Positions 44,229 to 55,251 of a stretch of 64,000 nt of DNA are shown in pieces (position 1 is the first letter of the stretch; every line of letters begins with the position of its first letter). The notes under the pieces were generated by a model. The model did not search any database and was not told the DNA's origin. It saw nothing but the letters and a program-made list of their open reading frames with translations. Location of the stretch: NCBI GenBank assembly GCA_963575645.1, contig OY754466.1, positions 43,866,001 through 43,930,000 on the forward strand, given 5' to 3'. This DNA is from Xanthostigma xanthostigma. Taxonomy: Eukaryota; Arthropoda; Insecta; Raphidioptera; Raphidiidae. The position numbers and the translations under genes are program-made.

Positions 44229-44616
44229 CAGGGCCGGATTAACCCTGCCCGGGCCCCTAAGAAATGCAATCAGGTCTTTTCAAGTTGATGAAGGAATGTG
44301 AGTAACTTCCAGATGATCGGCTCCAGGCATCCTGTTACTTCAATGTCTTATGTGATATAAATATTGTAACAACATGATTACTTTGACTAGATTGATGCTG
44401 CAGCATTGCCTTACCTGACTCGTTAGCTTTATTGAAATAATCTTAATGAATAGGTTATAGATAATTGATGATCCAGGTTTTTTGATGGGTCACAATACAA
44501 TAAACAACGGAAGAAAATAATATGAAAAGTTTTTTTCTTGGTGCGTGTATGGGCCCCTAGTCGATGTAGGGCCCCTAGGCAGTTGCCTACTCTGCCTAAT
44601 GATTAATCCGGCACTT
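44229..44616. mobile_element. hAT MITE with exact 8-bp TSD (CAGGGCCGG end)
   Basis: Starts CAGGGCCGGATTAACC and ends GATTAATCCGGCACTT. The exact octamer GACATATA flanks both sides (44221-44228, 44617-44624). GGGCCCCTA-type repeats lie near the ends. The CAGGGCC start is like that of the hAT transposon at 63521. Confidence 0.9.
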
Positions 44617-44624
44617 GACATATA

Positions 44625-45074
44625 GTGTTCCTTGCTCAAAAACAATTAGACAATTAGTGATATGCGACGTGCGCCTCTTATTTATTGAGACTTTTTCAAG
44701 CAACTGAAAACACAAAATATTGTAAAATGTAAATGTTCGTTAAAGTCGATTGCTTTGAAACAACGTTGCATTTGAATACGCTTGTTCATCTTAGTTTACC
44801 GAGATGAATGCTGTGTCCAAATTTCATGATGATCGGACTTATAGTTCAAAAGTTTTTGTCGACGGATTTTGGAGTTTTATAAACAATAGATTACGTAATA
44901 TAAATAAATTAATGGAATTGAAGTGTCTGTTTATAACATATATATATATAATATATTTAATGAATTATACAGACGTTAGCTCAATTAAAACAAATAAATA
45001 AAATCGTAACTTAGTCTGTAATTGAACAGTTTTAAACATTCTTAGAGCAAAATTTCAGTTTTTTTCTGTTTTTG
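44625..45074. other. Unassigned spacer with retroposon fragment
   Basis: 44780-44870 (CATCTTAGTTTACCGAGATG, ATGATGATCGGA) is an internal fragment of the 7187-7515 family. The rest is AT-rich. Confidence 0.4.
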
Positions 45075-45290
45075 TTTTGTACCTATCTATGCATATAAAT
45101 AAAATGTCTGTTTGTTTGTTCCGTCTAGTCTCCAAAACGACTGGACCAATTTTGACGTGACTTTCACTGGCAGATAGCTGATGTTATAAGGAGTAACTTA
45201 GGCTACTTTTACTTTAGAAAAATAATTAGGGTAACTCGCAAAAAATAAATTACACGCAGACGAAGTCGCGGGTTACAGCTAGTAAATGAA
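45075..45290 (+). mobile_element. RTE-type retroposon tail
   Basis: CTAGTCTCCAAAACGACTGG near the start and CAGACGAAGTCGCGGG then ACAGCTAGTA at the end, a widespread insect RTE/SINE-type pattern. Confidence 0.6.
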
Positions 45291-45893
45291 TAAATTTGAA
45301 GGAATTGAAGTGACGATTGTATATTATAATAATTCTACTGATGAATTCATGTAGTTGTACCAAAATATCAATTAGGGCAATTAAAAAAAAAAGCTCAAGG
45401 GTCGTAGGTGGCTCTTGAGGTACGCGTGAGCAACTGTTCAGAAATAATGAATGTAAAAAATAAAACTACTATATTTTTGTTTGTTCGTTAGAGGTTCGAA
45501 CGCACACATGTTCTTTACTTTTTGCAAAATTATACTTTTTGAGGTTAAACTACTTGAACAAAATTTCGTTCGACAGCGTAACAGAAAAAGAAGCCGCCAT
45601 AATTGAGCGAAACGGGCCAAGGGCGTATAGATATTTTTTTTGTGGGGGGGGGGTTGGTAAAGCAAAAAAAAGGGTGTGTGTGTGTTAGCTCCGACGCACG
45701 ACTGGAGTTTACTCCTTACATACGCTGTGTAATGTATCTCAGTCTTTCGCACGTTAAATCCTACCGATATATATGTCCAGTCCGCCATATTTTTTTATCA
45801 TTAAAGGTTACACTTTAACCAACAGTGAGCGCCATTCCCCCTCCCTCCCCTAATAGATAGCGGATGCCTATCTTTGAGCATTGTGCGAAATTC
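45291..45893. other. Unassigned spacer
   Basis: A (G)9-10 run at 45645 and (GT)n at 45675. No gene. Confidence 0.3.
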
Positions 45894-46587
45894 CAATTAG
45901 AAGCCATATGGAAGCCATTTTGTACGTGGAAAACGCCGTAAAGAGCGCGCGGGATTCAAAAAGATTAAATATTCCATAATATGATGTTAATGGAAAAACA
46001 ATAAAACTCGCAGTAAACAGTGATATTTAGCTCCAAAACCTATTTTTATATTGAAACGTTTCAAAAATTACAAAACTGAGCATAAGGCCTAGTTTATATG
46101 AGAGGCGTTCAACGCGCGTTAGCCCAACGCGCGTTTACAACTTCTATACAATTGTATATAACTGTTTACATGATAACGCGCGTTGGTGGCGCGTTGAACG
46201 CGCGTTATCATGTAAACAGTTATATACAATTGTATAGAAGTTGTAAACGCGCGTTGGGCCAACGCGTGTTGAACGCTCTTCATGTGTGCTAGGCCTAAAT
46301 ATAATACAAAAGCTTAGAACATTTTACATTGTCAGATTGGCATCAATGCTTGTCAACCTTGATGCCAAATTGACAATGTAAAATGTTTTAAGCTTTTACA
46401 TTATATTTATGCTCAGTTTTGTAATTTTTGAAACGTTTCAATATAAAAATAGGTTTTGGAGCGAAATATCACTGTTTACTGCGATGTTGATTGTTTTTTC
46501 CATTAGCATCATATTATAGAATATTGAATCTTTTTGAATCTCGCGCGCTTTTACGGCGTATTCCACATACAAAATGGCTTCTAAAAG
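45894..46587. mobile_element. Palindromic TIR element hosting a Harbinger-like MITE
   Basis: Arms of about 190 bp: AGAAGCCAT..CATTTTGTACGTGG at left and CCACATACAAAATGGCTTCT at right, continuing through AACGTTTCAAAAATTACAAA / TTTGTAATTTTTGAAACGTT. An inner palindrome (ACATTGTCAGATTGGCATC / GATGCCAAATTGACAATGT) sits around 46330-46385. The left arm is interrupted at 46085 by the MITE below. Confidence 0.75.
46086..46295. mobile_element. PIF/Harbinger-like palindromic MITE (nested, TAA TSD)
   Basis: Ends GGCCTAG and CTAGGCC, duplication TAA at 46083-46085 and 46296-46298. The host palindrome's other arm (at about 46410) supplies the empty site, GAGCATAAATATAA in reverse, confirming the 3-bp duplication. 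Interior is GCGCGTT / AACGCGC palindromes around CTATACAATTGTATA. One-unit relative of 20753-21097. Confidence 0.85.
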
Positions 46588-47289
46588 GTACAGGAGGCGC
46601 TAGTGTTTCCGCATTCTATTAAATATATATATCTATGGCATATACGCATAATATGACTTCGACGATAGAGTGTTTAACGGTTTCGCGTAAACAAAGCCAA
46701 TGTGTAGCCTGCTTTACAACGTCACAACGCTTCAGTTAAAGCAAAGTAAATTCCACACATAGTGCACTGGTTGAATCGTTGCTTCTGCACCCCCTCTGCC
46801 CCTCGCACACATAACACATCAGGGTGTGTTTATGTATGTTGCGTCATTGATAATGATTATAAGTGGATACGAGATCAGAACTACATAAAAATATGACGCT
46901 GCAGCCATTTCGTTTACGATGGATTCCTGACTAGCTTTCTGGTCCGATTTCGTCCGGGTAGATTTCATTTTGGCTACTGTTACTACGGTCCGGTTTCACT
47001 CGAATTTGTATAGATTGATACCGTTTTTTCGTCGACTTTAGTTGCAAAATTGATGAAGCTATCCTTAAAAGATAGAAATATGTCATCGCGGACTTTTCTG
47101 TAGACCTATAAAAGAGGAACAATTCCACCATACATTGTTTCGTTATAATTCAAAAAGATTAGGCAGCGTTTTCGATGAAAGCTCACAATCGGCTTGATTT
47201 TTTTCAACATCTTCAACAATAGTCGTCATATTTCAACTACTTTACACAAAATATCAATGAAATATGCACATAAACCTTTCCCTTGAATC
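46588..47289. other. Unassigned region
   Basis: No recognised gene; short minus frame at 46931-47131 without domain. Confidence 0.3.
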
Positions 47290-47734
47290 ACATTTGCAGA
47301 GCGCACACAGCACAGGGCACAGAGACAGTAGTGAACTTTCCACGTACGGAGTTATCTTTGCTGAGCCGTTTAATGTTGAATGACACACTGTTTACAGTGA
47401 CTTAAACCATTCACATTGACGTCGTTGACAAAGATATAATATTGTAACAATAAACATTATTATTGTTTAGCTTTTATTATGCTTTATAGTTTATCCGAAA
47501 TGCGTATAATATAAGATCAGAATCATATGAAAATGAGCTCAGAGCTGAGTGTGTGTATTGTGCTGTGCAATGCTAAGTGACTCCTTCACACCTCTGCAGT
47601 CTGCACTCTTGTGTAGTGCGTACTGTCTAGTGTCGCTCTTTTGAACGACTCCCTCTGAGCGAGTCTTTTTAGTGAGCGGAGCGCACGGAGCCGGCTCCCA
47701 ATAAAGAATCATGTGGACACATCACTACATATTT
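47290..47734. mobile_element. hAT MITE (TAGTGATGTG family), 5'-truncated copy
   Basis: Starts abruptly at GCAGAGCGCACACAGCACAG and runs to GTGGACACATCACTA, collinear with 12835-13286. Confidence 0.75.
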
Positions 47735-47997
47735 TTCTAGATACATTATAATTACCTGTATCCAAATTAGATGTAATTTGTTAACAGTGCTAATGATGTG
47801 GTCGATGCACGTTTTGTTGTTTTCGTGTGTTTATAAAAAAAATTTCAGAATTGAAATTCTAGCGCGATCGATATTGTTGATTCCTTTGTAACAGAACCAA
47901 AATTTGGCTATAAAACACACACGAAGGCACGGAACATTAACTATACAAGCTTAGCTTACATTTGGTCGATTTTTAAAAATTGTTTTTACCTCTTTTA
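47735..47997. other. Unassigned spacer
   Basis: No recognised feature. Confidence 0.3.
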
Positions 47998-48644
47998 TTG
48001 ACGTGATAACGTCTTATAAATTGATGAAACACCGCCAGCACACACGAAAAAGAGTAACGTTCCGCAAGCGAGAGCGCGATATAAGCGATAGAGATGCACG
48101 ATCGGCCCAAGCGTCGGCTTGTGCGCATTTCTCCCTCTTCTCGCGTGACGTCAGAGAGTAGTGTGCGTTCAATATTTTTTTCGGCTGTTCCAGCGAAAGC
48201 TACATCTGACAGATGGCCTTTGTTTTATAAACCGTGAAAATTAAGACTTAAAATCAAGATATCTAATAAAATTGTCATAAATTATCGAATTTTTAAAGCA
48301 ATTTTTCAGATAATACATCGTTATTTGTCAATTGATAGTTTGTACACAAACGCAGCTACATTTTGTATCAAAAACAAATCTTGGGAGATATCTGCATTTC
48401 ATAACAGCAGATAAATTATACGGTTTGTTAACAAATATATACCTAATATATATACATTCTTTTAAATGTCTTTTATAATTGCTTAAAAATATGTATTTTG
48501 CTTTGGTTGATCAAATTATTAGTCGGTAAAAATATAGTTTGACAGCTACTAAAATTTAGGTTATGTATTATTAAATATGATATTCGAGCGGAATACGCTA
48601 TCACGTAAAACTATCGTCCGTAAACCGACTTTACAGACAACCAA
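47998..48644 (-). mobile_element. Repeat family U, copy 4
   Basis: Same subtype as 34503-34937 but with an extra ~196-bp internal segment between CAGATGGCCT and AGATAAATTATACGG (about 48219-48412). Either this is an insertion here or a deletion in the other copy. Confidence 0.7.
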
Positions 48645-48904
48645 TTTTTTTTAGAGTGAAATTCTAATCTACATTGGTGCATGTGGCTGTTAGTTTTCGT
48701 AAAAAACTATTATTTTTATCTCCATGATACATCTGAAAAGTATAGCGTTAGAAATGCATTGTTGTTATCCGTAACAACGGAAATTAAAAATACCTTGTCT
48801 AGTCTTAAAAAAAATGTGCACCTTACATCTGTTTATATCAGTGGTTTGCCTGTATCGTTCTTGGCTTCGGAGTGGCTTCCGTTTCTCGCTATTATGTCGT
48901 CAAA
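48645..48904. other. Unassigned spacer
   Basis: No recognised feature. Confidence 0.3.
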
Positions 48905-49705
48905 CACCTTGCGACACACCGTCTTCAGTATATAATATAATGGACCGAAATAACAGTAACAGTTATTTGCGTACTGTTACTGAAAAAGAACTAGTTCTAA
49001 AACTAACCGTTGTTGGAATCTTCCGACACACCGTCTTCAATATAGTAAAGTACGCGCCACGAATCTAAAAGGCTCGGAAGTTAGATGCGAATGCAGGCTT
49101 GCTCTTGTACAGTCTGTTGAAAAACTACAAACTCGCAACTCAACAAAACTAACATAGCAATAACAATAATAATAATAATAATTTTATTCGTTTCAGAAAA
49201 GCTCTGTTGAGCATGAAACATAACAACTTGACAATAGCGTACTCGACTGTACTTTAAAGCAGGAGAGCAACAAGTGACAAAGGCAACGAGCGATCACGGC
49301 CAATCACCGACGAGCGCACGTTCCGTGCAGGTAGCTGGGAGGTGGCGGGAGTATCAACGGCTCTAAAATGTGCCTTTGCGACGCTGTTTGTGACTAACTT
49401 CCGAACTTTTTAGATCCGTGGCGCACATTATATAATGGAATGAAATAACAATAACAGTTCTTTGCGAACTGTTACTGAAAAAGAACTAATTCTAAAAATA
49501 ACCGTTATTGGATTCTTACGACATACCGTCTTCAGTATAATAGAATGGAACAAAATAACAGTAACAGTTATTTGCAAAGTGTTACTGAAAAAGACAGTTA
49601 AAAAAATAACCGTTATTGGCATCTTGCGAGACACCGTCTTCAGTATAGTATAATAGAATGAAATAACAGTAACAGTTATTTGCGTACTGTTACTGAAAAA
49701 TAATT
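48905..49705. repeat. Tandem repeat of ~110-145 bp units, interrupted by a MITE
   Basis: Units carry ACACCGTCTTCAGTATA, CAGTAACAGTTATTTGCG, CTGTTACTGAAAAAGAAC and AACCGTTATTGG. Unit 1 is at 48905-49053, units 2-4 at 49425-49705, separated by the element at 49054-49424. Each unit has an internal hairpin CAGTAACAG / CTGTTACTG. Confidence 0.8.
49054..49424. mobile_element. MITE with GCGCCACG ends, inserted in tandem array
   Basis: Left end GCGCCACGAATCTAAAAGGC, TCGGAAGTTAG; right end CTAACTTCCGAAC, TTTTTAGATCCGTGGCGC. The interior has AATAATAATAATAAT and TTTATTCGTTTCAG like a reversed LINE tail. TSD unclear. Confidence 0.7.
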
Positions 49706-49912
49706 AGAAATTACGGGGTCATGTTGATGCGATGGAGTTTTTTTTGGCGCAGTAAAAAAGAGGTGTTTGGGGAACTTCTTTAAAAATTAATTATGGGCTC
49801 ATGTCGATGCGATGGCGTCTTTTTGCACAGTGAAAAGGGGAGGGCGTTCTTTAAAAAAACAATTTCGGGGTCGTGTATACAAAGTGAGATAGTAATACAG
49901 TATTTCTACACC
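49706..49912. repeat. Degenerate copy of the 83-bp array and its flank
   Basis: GTCATGTTGATGCGATGG and GTCGTGTATACAAAGTGAGA match 40800-41135. Confidence 0.65.
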
Positions 49913-50493
49913 AGCTGCTACGACGTGTGATTTCTGATTAGTTATATCAAAATTGGTCAAAATTAAGCGTTTTCTATGACTTAAAAAAAGAGAGGTCAAT
50001 ATTTGGGCACATCGAGTTATCGAACTGGACCCAACAATTTAAATGTAAATCGTATATGTAATAATGTATGCATCGAAATGGAACGACCTGTATGCAGGTA
50101 TAGATAGGAAATAAAAGTTACATAGAAATTATTGGAGACCCTGTACTGTGAATACAAACATCGCTTAACTCTGGAGTAGAGAGTCGTAACGTGTTTAATG
50201 CTTGTGTAGACGACAGTCTGTTATTGCACGAGAGGGGTGTGGCACTCCACGACTAGATCTACTCCGTTATAAGAGGTCGCACCGCCAAATGTTTGTGTGG
50301 CTTAATACAGTGATTCCCGAGCAGAGTTTTGCAGAACCCCGGAGCCTATGTCCAGAGTTTCCACCAGAATTTGCCAAATATTATTACGACTTGCTGACTT
50401 GTTTGTAATCGAATTAAAAAAATAGTTTATCATATTTTTTACCTGACTTATTTATAGCGCAATAAGTTTTGAAAGCTTAGCTTGATTAGTTTT
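49913..50493. other. Unassigned region
   Basis: A 68-codon frame at 50202-50408 (+) is unrecognised. No repeat ends. Confidence 0.3.
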
Positions 50494-51102
50494 TTGACGT
50501 GATAACGTCTTATAAATTGATGAATCACCAATCTTATAAATTGATAAAACACCGGCTGCATGCACGAAAAAGTGTAACGGTCGTAACGTTCCTAACGTTC
50601 CTAACGTTCGTAACGCGTAACGTTCCGCCTGACCCTGTGCGTGCTTTTCTCGAAAACGGCCCTAACGATTTGGATGAAATTTACTGAAAAGGGATTTTGG
50701 GGGGCAAAAAATCGTTTTAGCTAGGTCTCATCTCTCGAAAAAATCGTTTTCTTACAAATTTTATCATTATAAAAATCAATTTTTTGACGTATGAAAATAC
50801 TTAAATATTGTAAGTAGGTTTTGGAATTTTATATTATAAACAGTGAAACAATTGTTTTATAAATATTATGACAGCTAATCTTTGAGACTTAAAATAAATA
50901 CGAAAGAAAGAAAGTTAAAAAAAACAATTATATTATATGGTGAGTAATTTAAAAAAATAAAATTAACCTAAATTTGAAGCGAAAGATGCAATATCATAGA
51001 TTCGAATTATTATAATTATTATATGTAGAATTTAGGTTATGTATTACGGAATACGTTATCACGTAAAACTATCGTCCGTAAACCGACTTTACAGACAACC
51101 AA
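50494..51102 (-). mobile_element. Repeat family U, copy 5
   Basis: TTGACGTGATAACGTC to GACTTTACAGACAACCAA. Contains a run of CTAACGTTC / CGTAACGTT tandem words and the same interior as 42935-43504 in reverse. Confidence 0.7.
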
Positions 51103-51141
51103 TTTTTTTTTTTATTTATTTTATTTATAGACAGTAGATTA

Positions 51142-52186
51142 CAGTGTTTCCCAACTTAGCTTTTTAGTGAGATCTGCGTTGTTTAGCGAGATTTTAAAAC
51201 GTCCGGGGTCCCCCGCGGAGTCTGCCATCTGCCGCAGGGAAGTTTACTTGACGACGCCAAACACCCAGTTGATATTTTGGTCTCGTCAAGCGACATTATA
51301 CCTAATAATTCATTACCGCAATTATTTAAGAAGGTTGAGCCGTTTTACGAAGATAATGAAAAAAATCTGATATAAAATTTTTTTAATAGATTTTTTTATG
51401 ACACAATTTTCTGTAAAAAATCCAAAATCATTAGGAGATTTATAAAGTCAAAAATTAAAAAAAACTTTTACATGTAGTCTTATGGAAAATATGTCAACCT
51501 AGCATGCAAACGGTACATTTTAATTTTTTGCAAATAACCAAATAATGTCAGCAATTCCAAAAACTAACTATGTAAAGAATCGATGTCTTACGCATATTTT
51601 AATATTTTTTCCAATTTAATTAGGAGACTTTTAGTCAATAAAAAAATTATTAAACCTTTGCACTTTTCGATTATGGACTTTTATTCTTGACAAATTTAAC
51701 AATTTTAAATGAATTTTCAACTTTTTAATGATTTAATTTTAATTTTTATTACTTCTAATTTCTTTTTTTAATTATTTACTGCAAAAAATATGTAAAATAC
51801 AGATATTTACATAAATTTATTTTATCTAACCTAATTCAAAAGTCAGTCCATTAAGTAAAATACTGAAATAATTAATAATATTAAAAAAAATTATTTATTT
51901 ATGCCTTTATGACAATAATTTATTGGTATCATCGACTTATACCTTTTTGTAAAAATTTATTATGGAAAAGTTACCGTTTAAAATTCGACTTACTTTTGAT
52001 TGGGACTGTAACGCATCAACCTCCTTAAGAATTTGCTTCTTTCGTTTTTGGCATCGAAATCTAGCATTGCATTTAAATGGCCCGGAGCGAAAGGGTTAAA
52101 TTCGTGTCGAGTCCAGTTTCGAAATGCCCCCATTCACAATCAAATTGCCTCCCTGTGGGGCGTGGGCCCCACGTTGGGAAACACCG
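51142..52186. mobile_element. hAT MITE (CAGTGTTTCCCAAC ends) hosting MITE J
   Basis: Left CAGTGTTTCCCAACTTAG, right CCCCACGTTGGGAAACACCG, a very common hAT terminus. Net length without the nested element is about 345 bp. A TSD is not clean. Confidence 0.75.
51330..52025. mobile_element. TTAA-flanked MITE J, copy 2 (nested)
   Basis: TTAA at 51326-51329 and 52026-52029. Ends GAAGGTTGAGCCG and CATCAACCTCC. Collinear with 23010-23687. piggyBac-like by target choice only. Confidence 0.8.
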
Positions 52187-52189
52187 CAG

Positions 52190-52560
52190 TAAAATCTTTT
52201 TAAGTCAAACCTCGATAAGTGGAAAACCTCCAAAACTCGAAAAAAATATTTTGTTCCCATCCTTTCACGTCCCAAAGCCTCCATTACTCGCTATTTCAAC
52301 CCTCTATAGATCGAAATAATCAGTGAGTCCCTATAAGCCATTTCCATACATATTTTCTCTTCTTAACTCGAAAATATTAAATATTAGATTTCTGTATCTC
52401 GAACGTAGTGACTCAAAATTAGTTAGAATGAATATTAACCTCTGAAAGTCGAATATTTGCGTACAAAATCAGCCTAAGTCGAAGTCTTTCATAAATCGAA
52501 AACTCTATAACTCTATAACTCGACGTTTCCCTTGAAGTTCGACTTATAGCGGTTCTACTT
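52190..52560. mobile_element. pogo/Tigger-like MITE
   Basis: AAGTCAAACCTCGATAAG at left and TTCGACTTATAGCGGTTCTA at right, with recurrent AACTCGAAAA / TCGAGTT words throughout. Related to 18985-19495. Confidence 0.65.
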
Positions 52561-53378
52561 ATTTTTTTTATAAATTTGGTATGTGAATAACGTAATTAAT
52601 TTACTGAGGACACGTCTATTTTGTAATTTATCACGTCTTTCAATATATGTTTAGACAGGTGGGGGATACCCGGTTTCATCATTAATGAGAAATAAAATTA
52701 AAAATCCCGCCGAAATAGGTTCGCCGCTTCTGAAGTATATCATGTACAAAATACATATATTACCAACACATACGTAATTTTATTAATTGTAAAAGTGGCA
52801 CGAATTATGAAGATAAAAAATACATTCTTAGAAACGTAGGTATTCGTTCCAAAAACAAATAAATGTCTGTTTCAGAGATATTTTCTATTTACCGGTCCTA
52901 TTGAACGTAAACCAGACTGAGCCACTGCAACGCGTGAAAATTCCATTGAAAAAGGTCCGCCGGTTCTCGACTTTATTACGTACAAACATACGTACGTAAT
53001 TTTATGGGTCAAAATTATTTTTTTAAAAAACCGTCTCTTCCACCATTTCTACCCGTTCTCACACCATATAATGAAATATAGTGGTAAAGGATATCGATTG
53101 ATAGTGTTCCGAAATCAGTTCAGTCATTTTCGTGAGAAGCATACATAGACAGACAGACGGACAAGAATTCTGGATACACCTTTTCTCGTCTGTATCATAC
53201 AAAATATTCAGAAACTTCGAAAAATTTGTAAAAACGAAGTTCCGCAATTATTTTATGTGTTGCTATTTATTCTATAAATTTTGAACAAGTATTGAGAACA
53301 GTTTGGTGCTTGCTAACCTTTGGATGTAATCTTACACCAATGACTGTAGTTGTCGAGCGTCTATAATCTGCAATAAAT
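52561..53378. other. Retroposon-like tail and unassigned DNA
   Basis: 52690-53170 contains phrases typical of retroposon 3' regions (GATAGTGTTCCGAAATCAG, CATAGACAGACAGACGG). No gene. Confidence 0.35.
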
Positions 53379-53393
53379 ATAATTCTGAATATA

Positions 53394-53579
53394 AATTAGA
53401 TATCGTGTCCATCGATAATAATTAATAAGAAAAAAATCGCAGGTTATCTTCGTAAAACGGCTCAACCTCCTTAAATAATTTTCAATTTGTACTCGAAAAA
53501 GTCTATAAATTTATTGACAAAACGTTGTACATTTATAAATATAACTTTTGTCCACAAACCTGCGAATTTTTTCTTATTA
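53394..53579. mobile_element. Hammerhead-like retroposon, family C, inverted copy
   Basis: Flanked by 15-bp repeats ATAATTCTGAATATA (53379-53393) and ATAATTCCGAATATA (53580-53594), one mismatch. It begins with the leader AATTAGATATCGTGTCCATC, as at 19755, then an inverted repeat (TTAATAAGAAAAAAATCGCA / GCGAATTTTTTCTTATTAA). On the plus strand CTCGAAAAAGTCTA, a loop, TTGACAAAACGTTGTAC is the degenerate hammerhead-like core. 53447-53470 is a fragment of MITE J's end (see findings). Confidence 0.65.
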
Positions 53580-53594
53580 ATAATTCCGAATATA

Positions 53595-54239
53595 GAGACA
53601 TTAAAGAAAATCATAAAACAATAATTGTTTTTTCACCCGGTAGACAGAATAATAAAAAAAGAAAGCAAAGTAGGACCTACTAGATCAGTATAACACATTC
53701 CCTTACACAGCCTGCTGCGGACGTGGTTATGTCCACAGTCTAATGGAGTGTTAGTTCTAAGAACTTGTACGAGATGGCTCCTATATCTGGCTTCATAGCG
53801 CCGTTTATCATTGAGCTAAACATTTCGTTTATATTGATAACTGCGTTTTTTACAGAGAACAATATTTTAGTCTTTTATCTTTACAAAGCGAGTACAATGT
53901 TGCCAGACGTACTGATTTCAAGGTTTTTGTTCTTACTGTCTATTGGGATTTTATTTTGTCCGTGAGCCATCTACTCAGCATTTCTGTGAACTAAACTATG
54001 CGGTACGTTTGATATAGTAAAGCATTGTGCATTTTTGTAAGAAACACATGTCAATGAAAAATCGAAAAAGAAGAGTGATATGTGTTGTACAGTACCTAAT
54101 TGTGTTAGTAGATCAATTGTAAATTATAATTAAATTCAAAGTTGACGGTTGTTAGCTGATTATATACCGTTGACTTCATGCGGTTTCTCTTTCAAAGAGG
54201 TTTGTAAACAAACTACAGCTTGCATCAAACCAGTCAGTC
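53595..54239. other. Unassigned spacer
   Basis: A 66-codon hydrophobic frame at 53765-53965 (+) is unrecognised. The LINE fragment begins near the end of this stretch. Confidence 0.3.
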
Positions 54240-54730
54240 TTAATGCATATGCACTACGGCTATTTTCAATCCGTATGTAGTTATTGCATTATATTTTGGG
54301 GTGGATCGTCTGCGGGCCTGAACTCTATATTTTTGTTACAAAAAAAGATTGGAAGAATAATAACAGCATCAAATTATTTGGCTCCATGTAAACCTTTATT
54401 TAAAAATAATGATATTCTTACAGTACCTTCCCTCTTTATTCAAGCATGTGTGCTATTTGTCAGAGAGCATGAAAATACATTTCTCAGAAATTGCGATGTT
54501 CATGCGCGTAATACAAGACGTTGTTCTAAGTTAAGTGTACCCAAACATAGACTCACTTTGTTTGGAAATAGTGTGTATAGTAACTGCATCAAATTGTACA
54601 ACAAATTTTGAAATTACCGAAAACCATAAAGGAAACAAAAAATCCGAAAAAGTTTAAACAGTTATTAAATAACTATTTAAAAACAAACGCATTTTATAGT
54701 ACAGAGGAGTCCACGTGTTTGAATAATTGA
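54240..54730 (+). pseudogene. Non-LTR retrotransposon reverse transcriptase, C-terminal end (frameshifted)
   Basis: The open frame from 54243 contains YGYFQSVCSYCIIFWG, IFLLQKKIGRIITAS, LFKNNDILTVPSLFIQ, and NCDVHARNTRR with CIKLYNK: the thumb and C-terminal tail of insect jockey/CR1-type LINEs. It stops at 54611, but a +1 shift there continues into LPKTIKETKNPKKFKQLL and ends at TGA 54728-54730, the usual C-terminus of these proteins, so one frameshift disables it. 5' truncation places the rest of the element outside the insert. The catalytic palm is absent. A 3' UTR and simple-repeat tail follow directly. Confidence 0.85.
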
Positions 54731-54878
54731 AAAGTATACTCTTTTAAATATTCTATTCTTTCAAAATTTTAAAATTTCGAGTTTTTAATTATTTATTTAT
54801 TTTGTTTAAATTATTGTTAAAATAATATGTACCATTTGACAAACTCTCCTGTTATACGCATGTCATAGAGTAATAAAA

Positions 54879-54913
<35 letters not shown>
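54731..54913 (+). mobile_element. LINE 3' UTR and (ATT)n tail
   Basis: AT-rich UTR with CTCCTGTTATACGCATG and GAGTAATAAAAATTATT, ending in ATTATTATT repeats (54889-54913). Normal structure for a target-primed LINE insertion. Confidence 0.75.
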
Positions 54914-55015
54914 CAATTTTTATTTATATGGTATCTGGAATTTGAACCCGAAAGGTTTAATATATCTATAAATAATTAACGGCTTAACGACCTTAGCTAT
55001 CGGTTGTCTTTGAAT
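54914..55015 (-). mobile_element. tRNA-derived SINE (minus)
   Basis: Minus strand: ACCGATAGCTAAGGTCG with TTAAGCC (D-arm/A-box), a possible anticodon arm TTAAT..ATATTAA, and CGGGTTCAAATTCC (T-arm/B-box), followed by a tail of ATAAATAAAAATTG into (ATA)n. Its tail meets the (ATT)n tail of the LINE on the other strand. Confidence 0.6.
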
Positions 55016-55251
55016 GTCGACCTTAAAACAAGTATACAAAATGCACTCTTTTGTAGGTGGAATAGATCGATCTGAATGCATTGAGTATATTATAGTATCA
55101 ACGACGTACTTTTGATTCTATGGTCCTTTCCTTGTCTAAGCCATGTTCCGAACACAAACAAGTAAGTGCGCCTTTGTTTAGTGACGCTCGCTCGATTGTT
55201 TTATTGCAGTTCGCAGTCAGTCCCGAGGCCGCGTTACGAAGAATAGCATCA
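55016..55251. other. Unassigned spacer
   Basis: No recognised feature. Confidence 0.3.

Noticed and set aside
53765..53965. Small membrane protein gene
   Set aside because: Hydrophobic 66-codon frame in T-rich DNA, no homologue recognised and no splice or promoter evidence.
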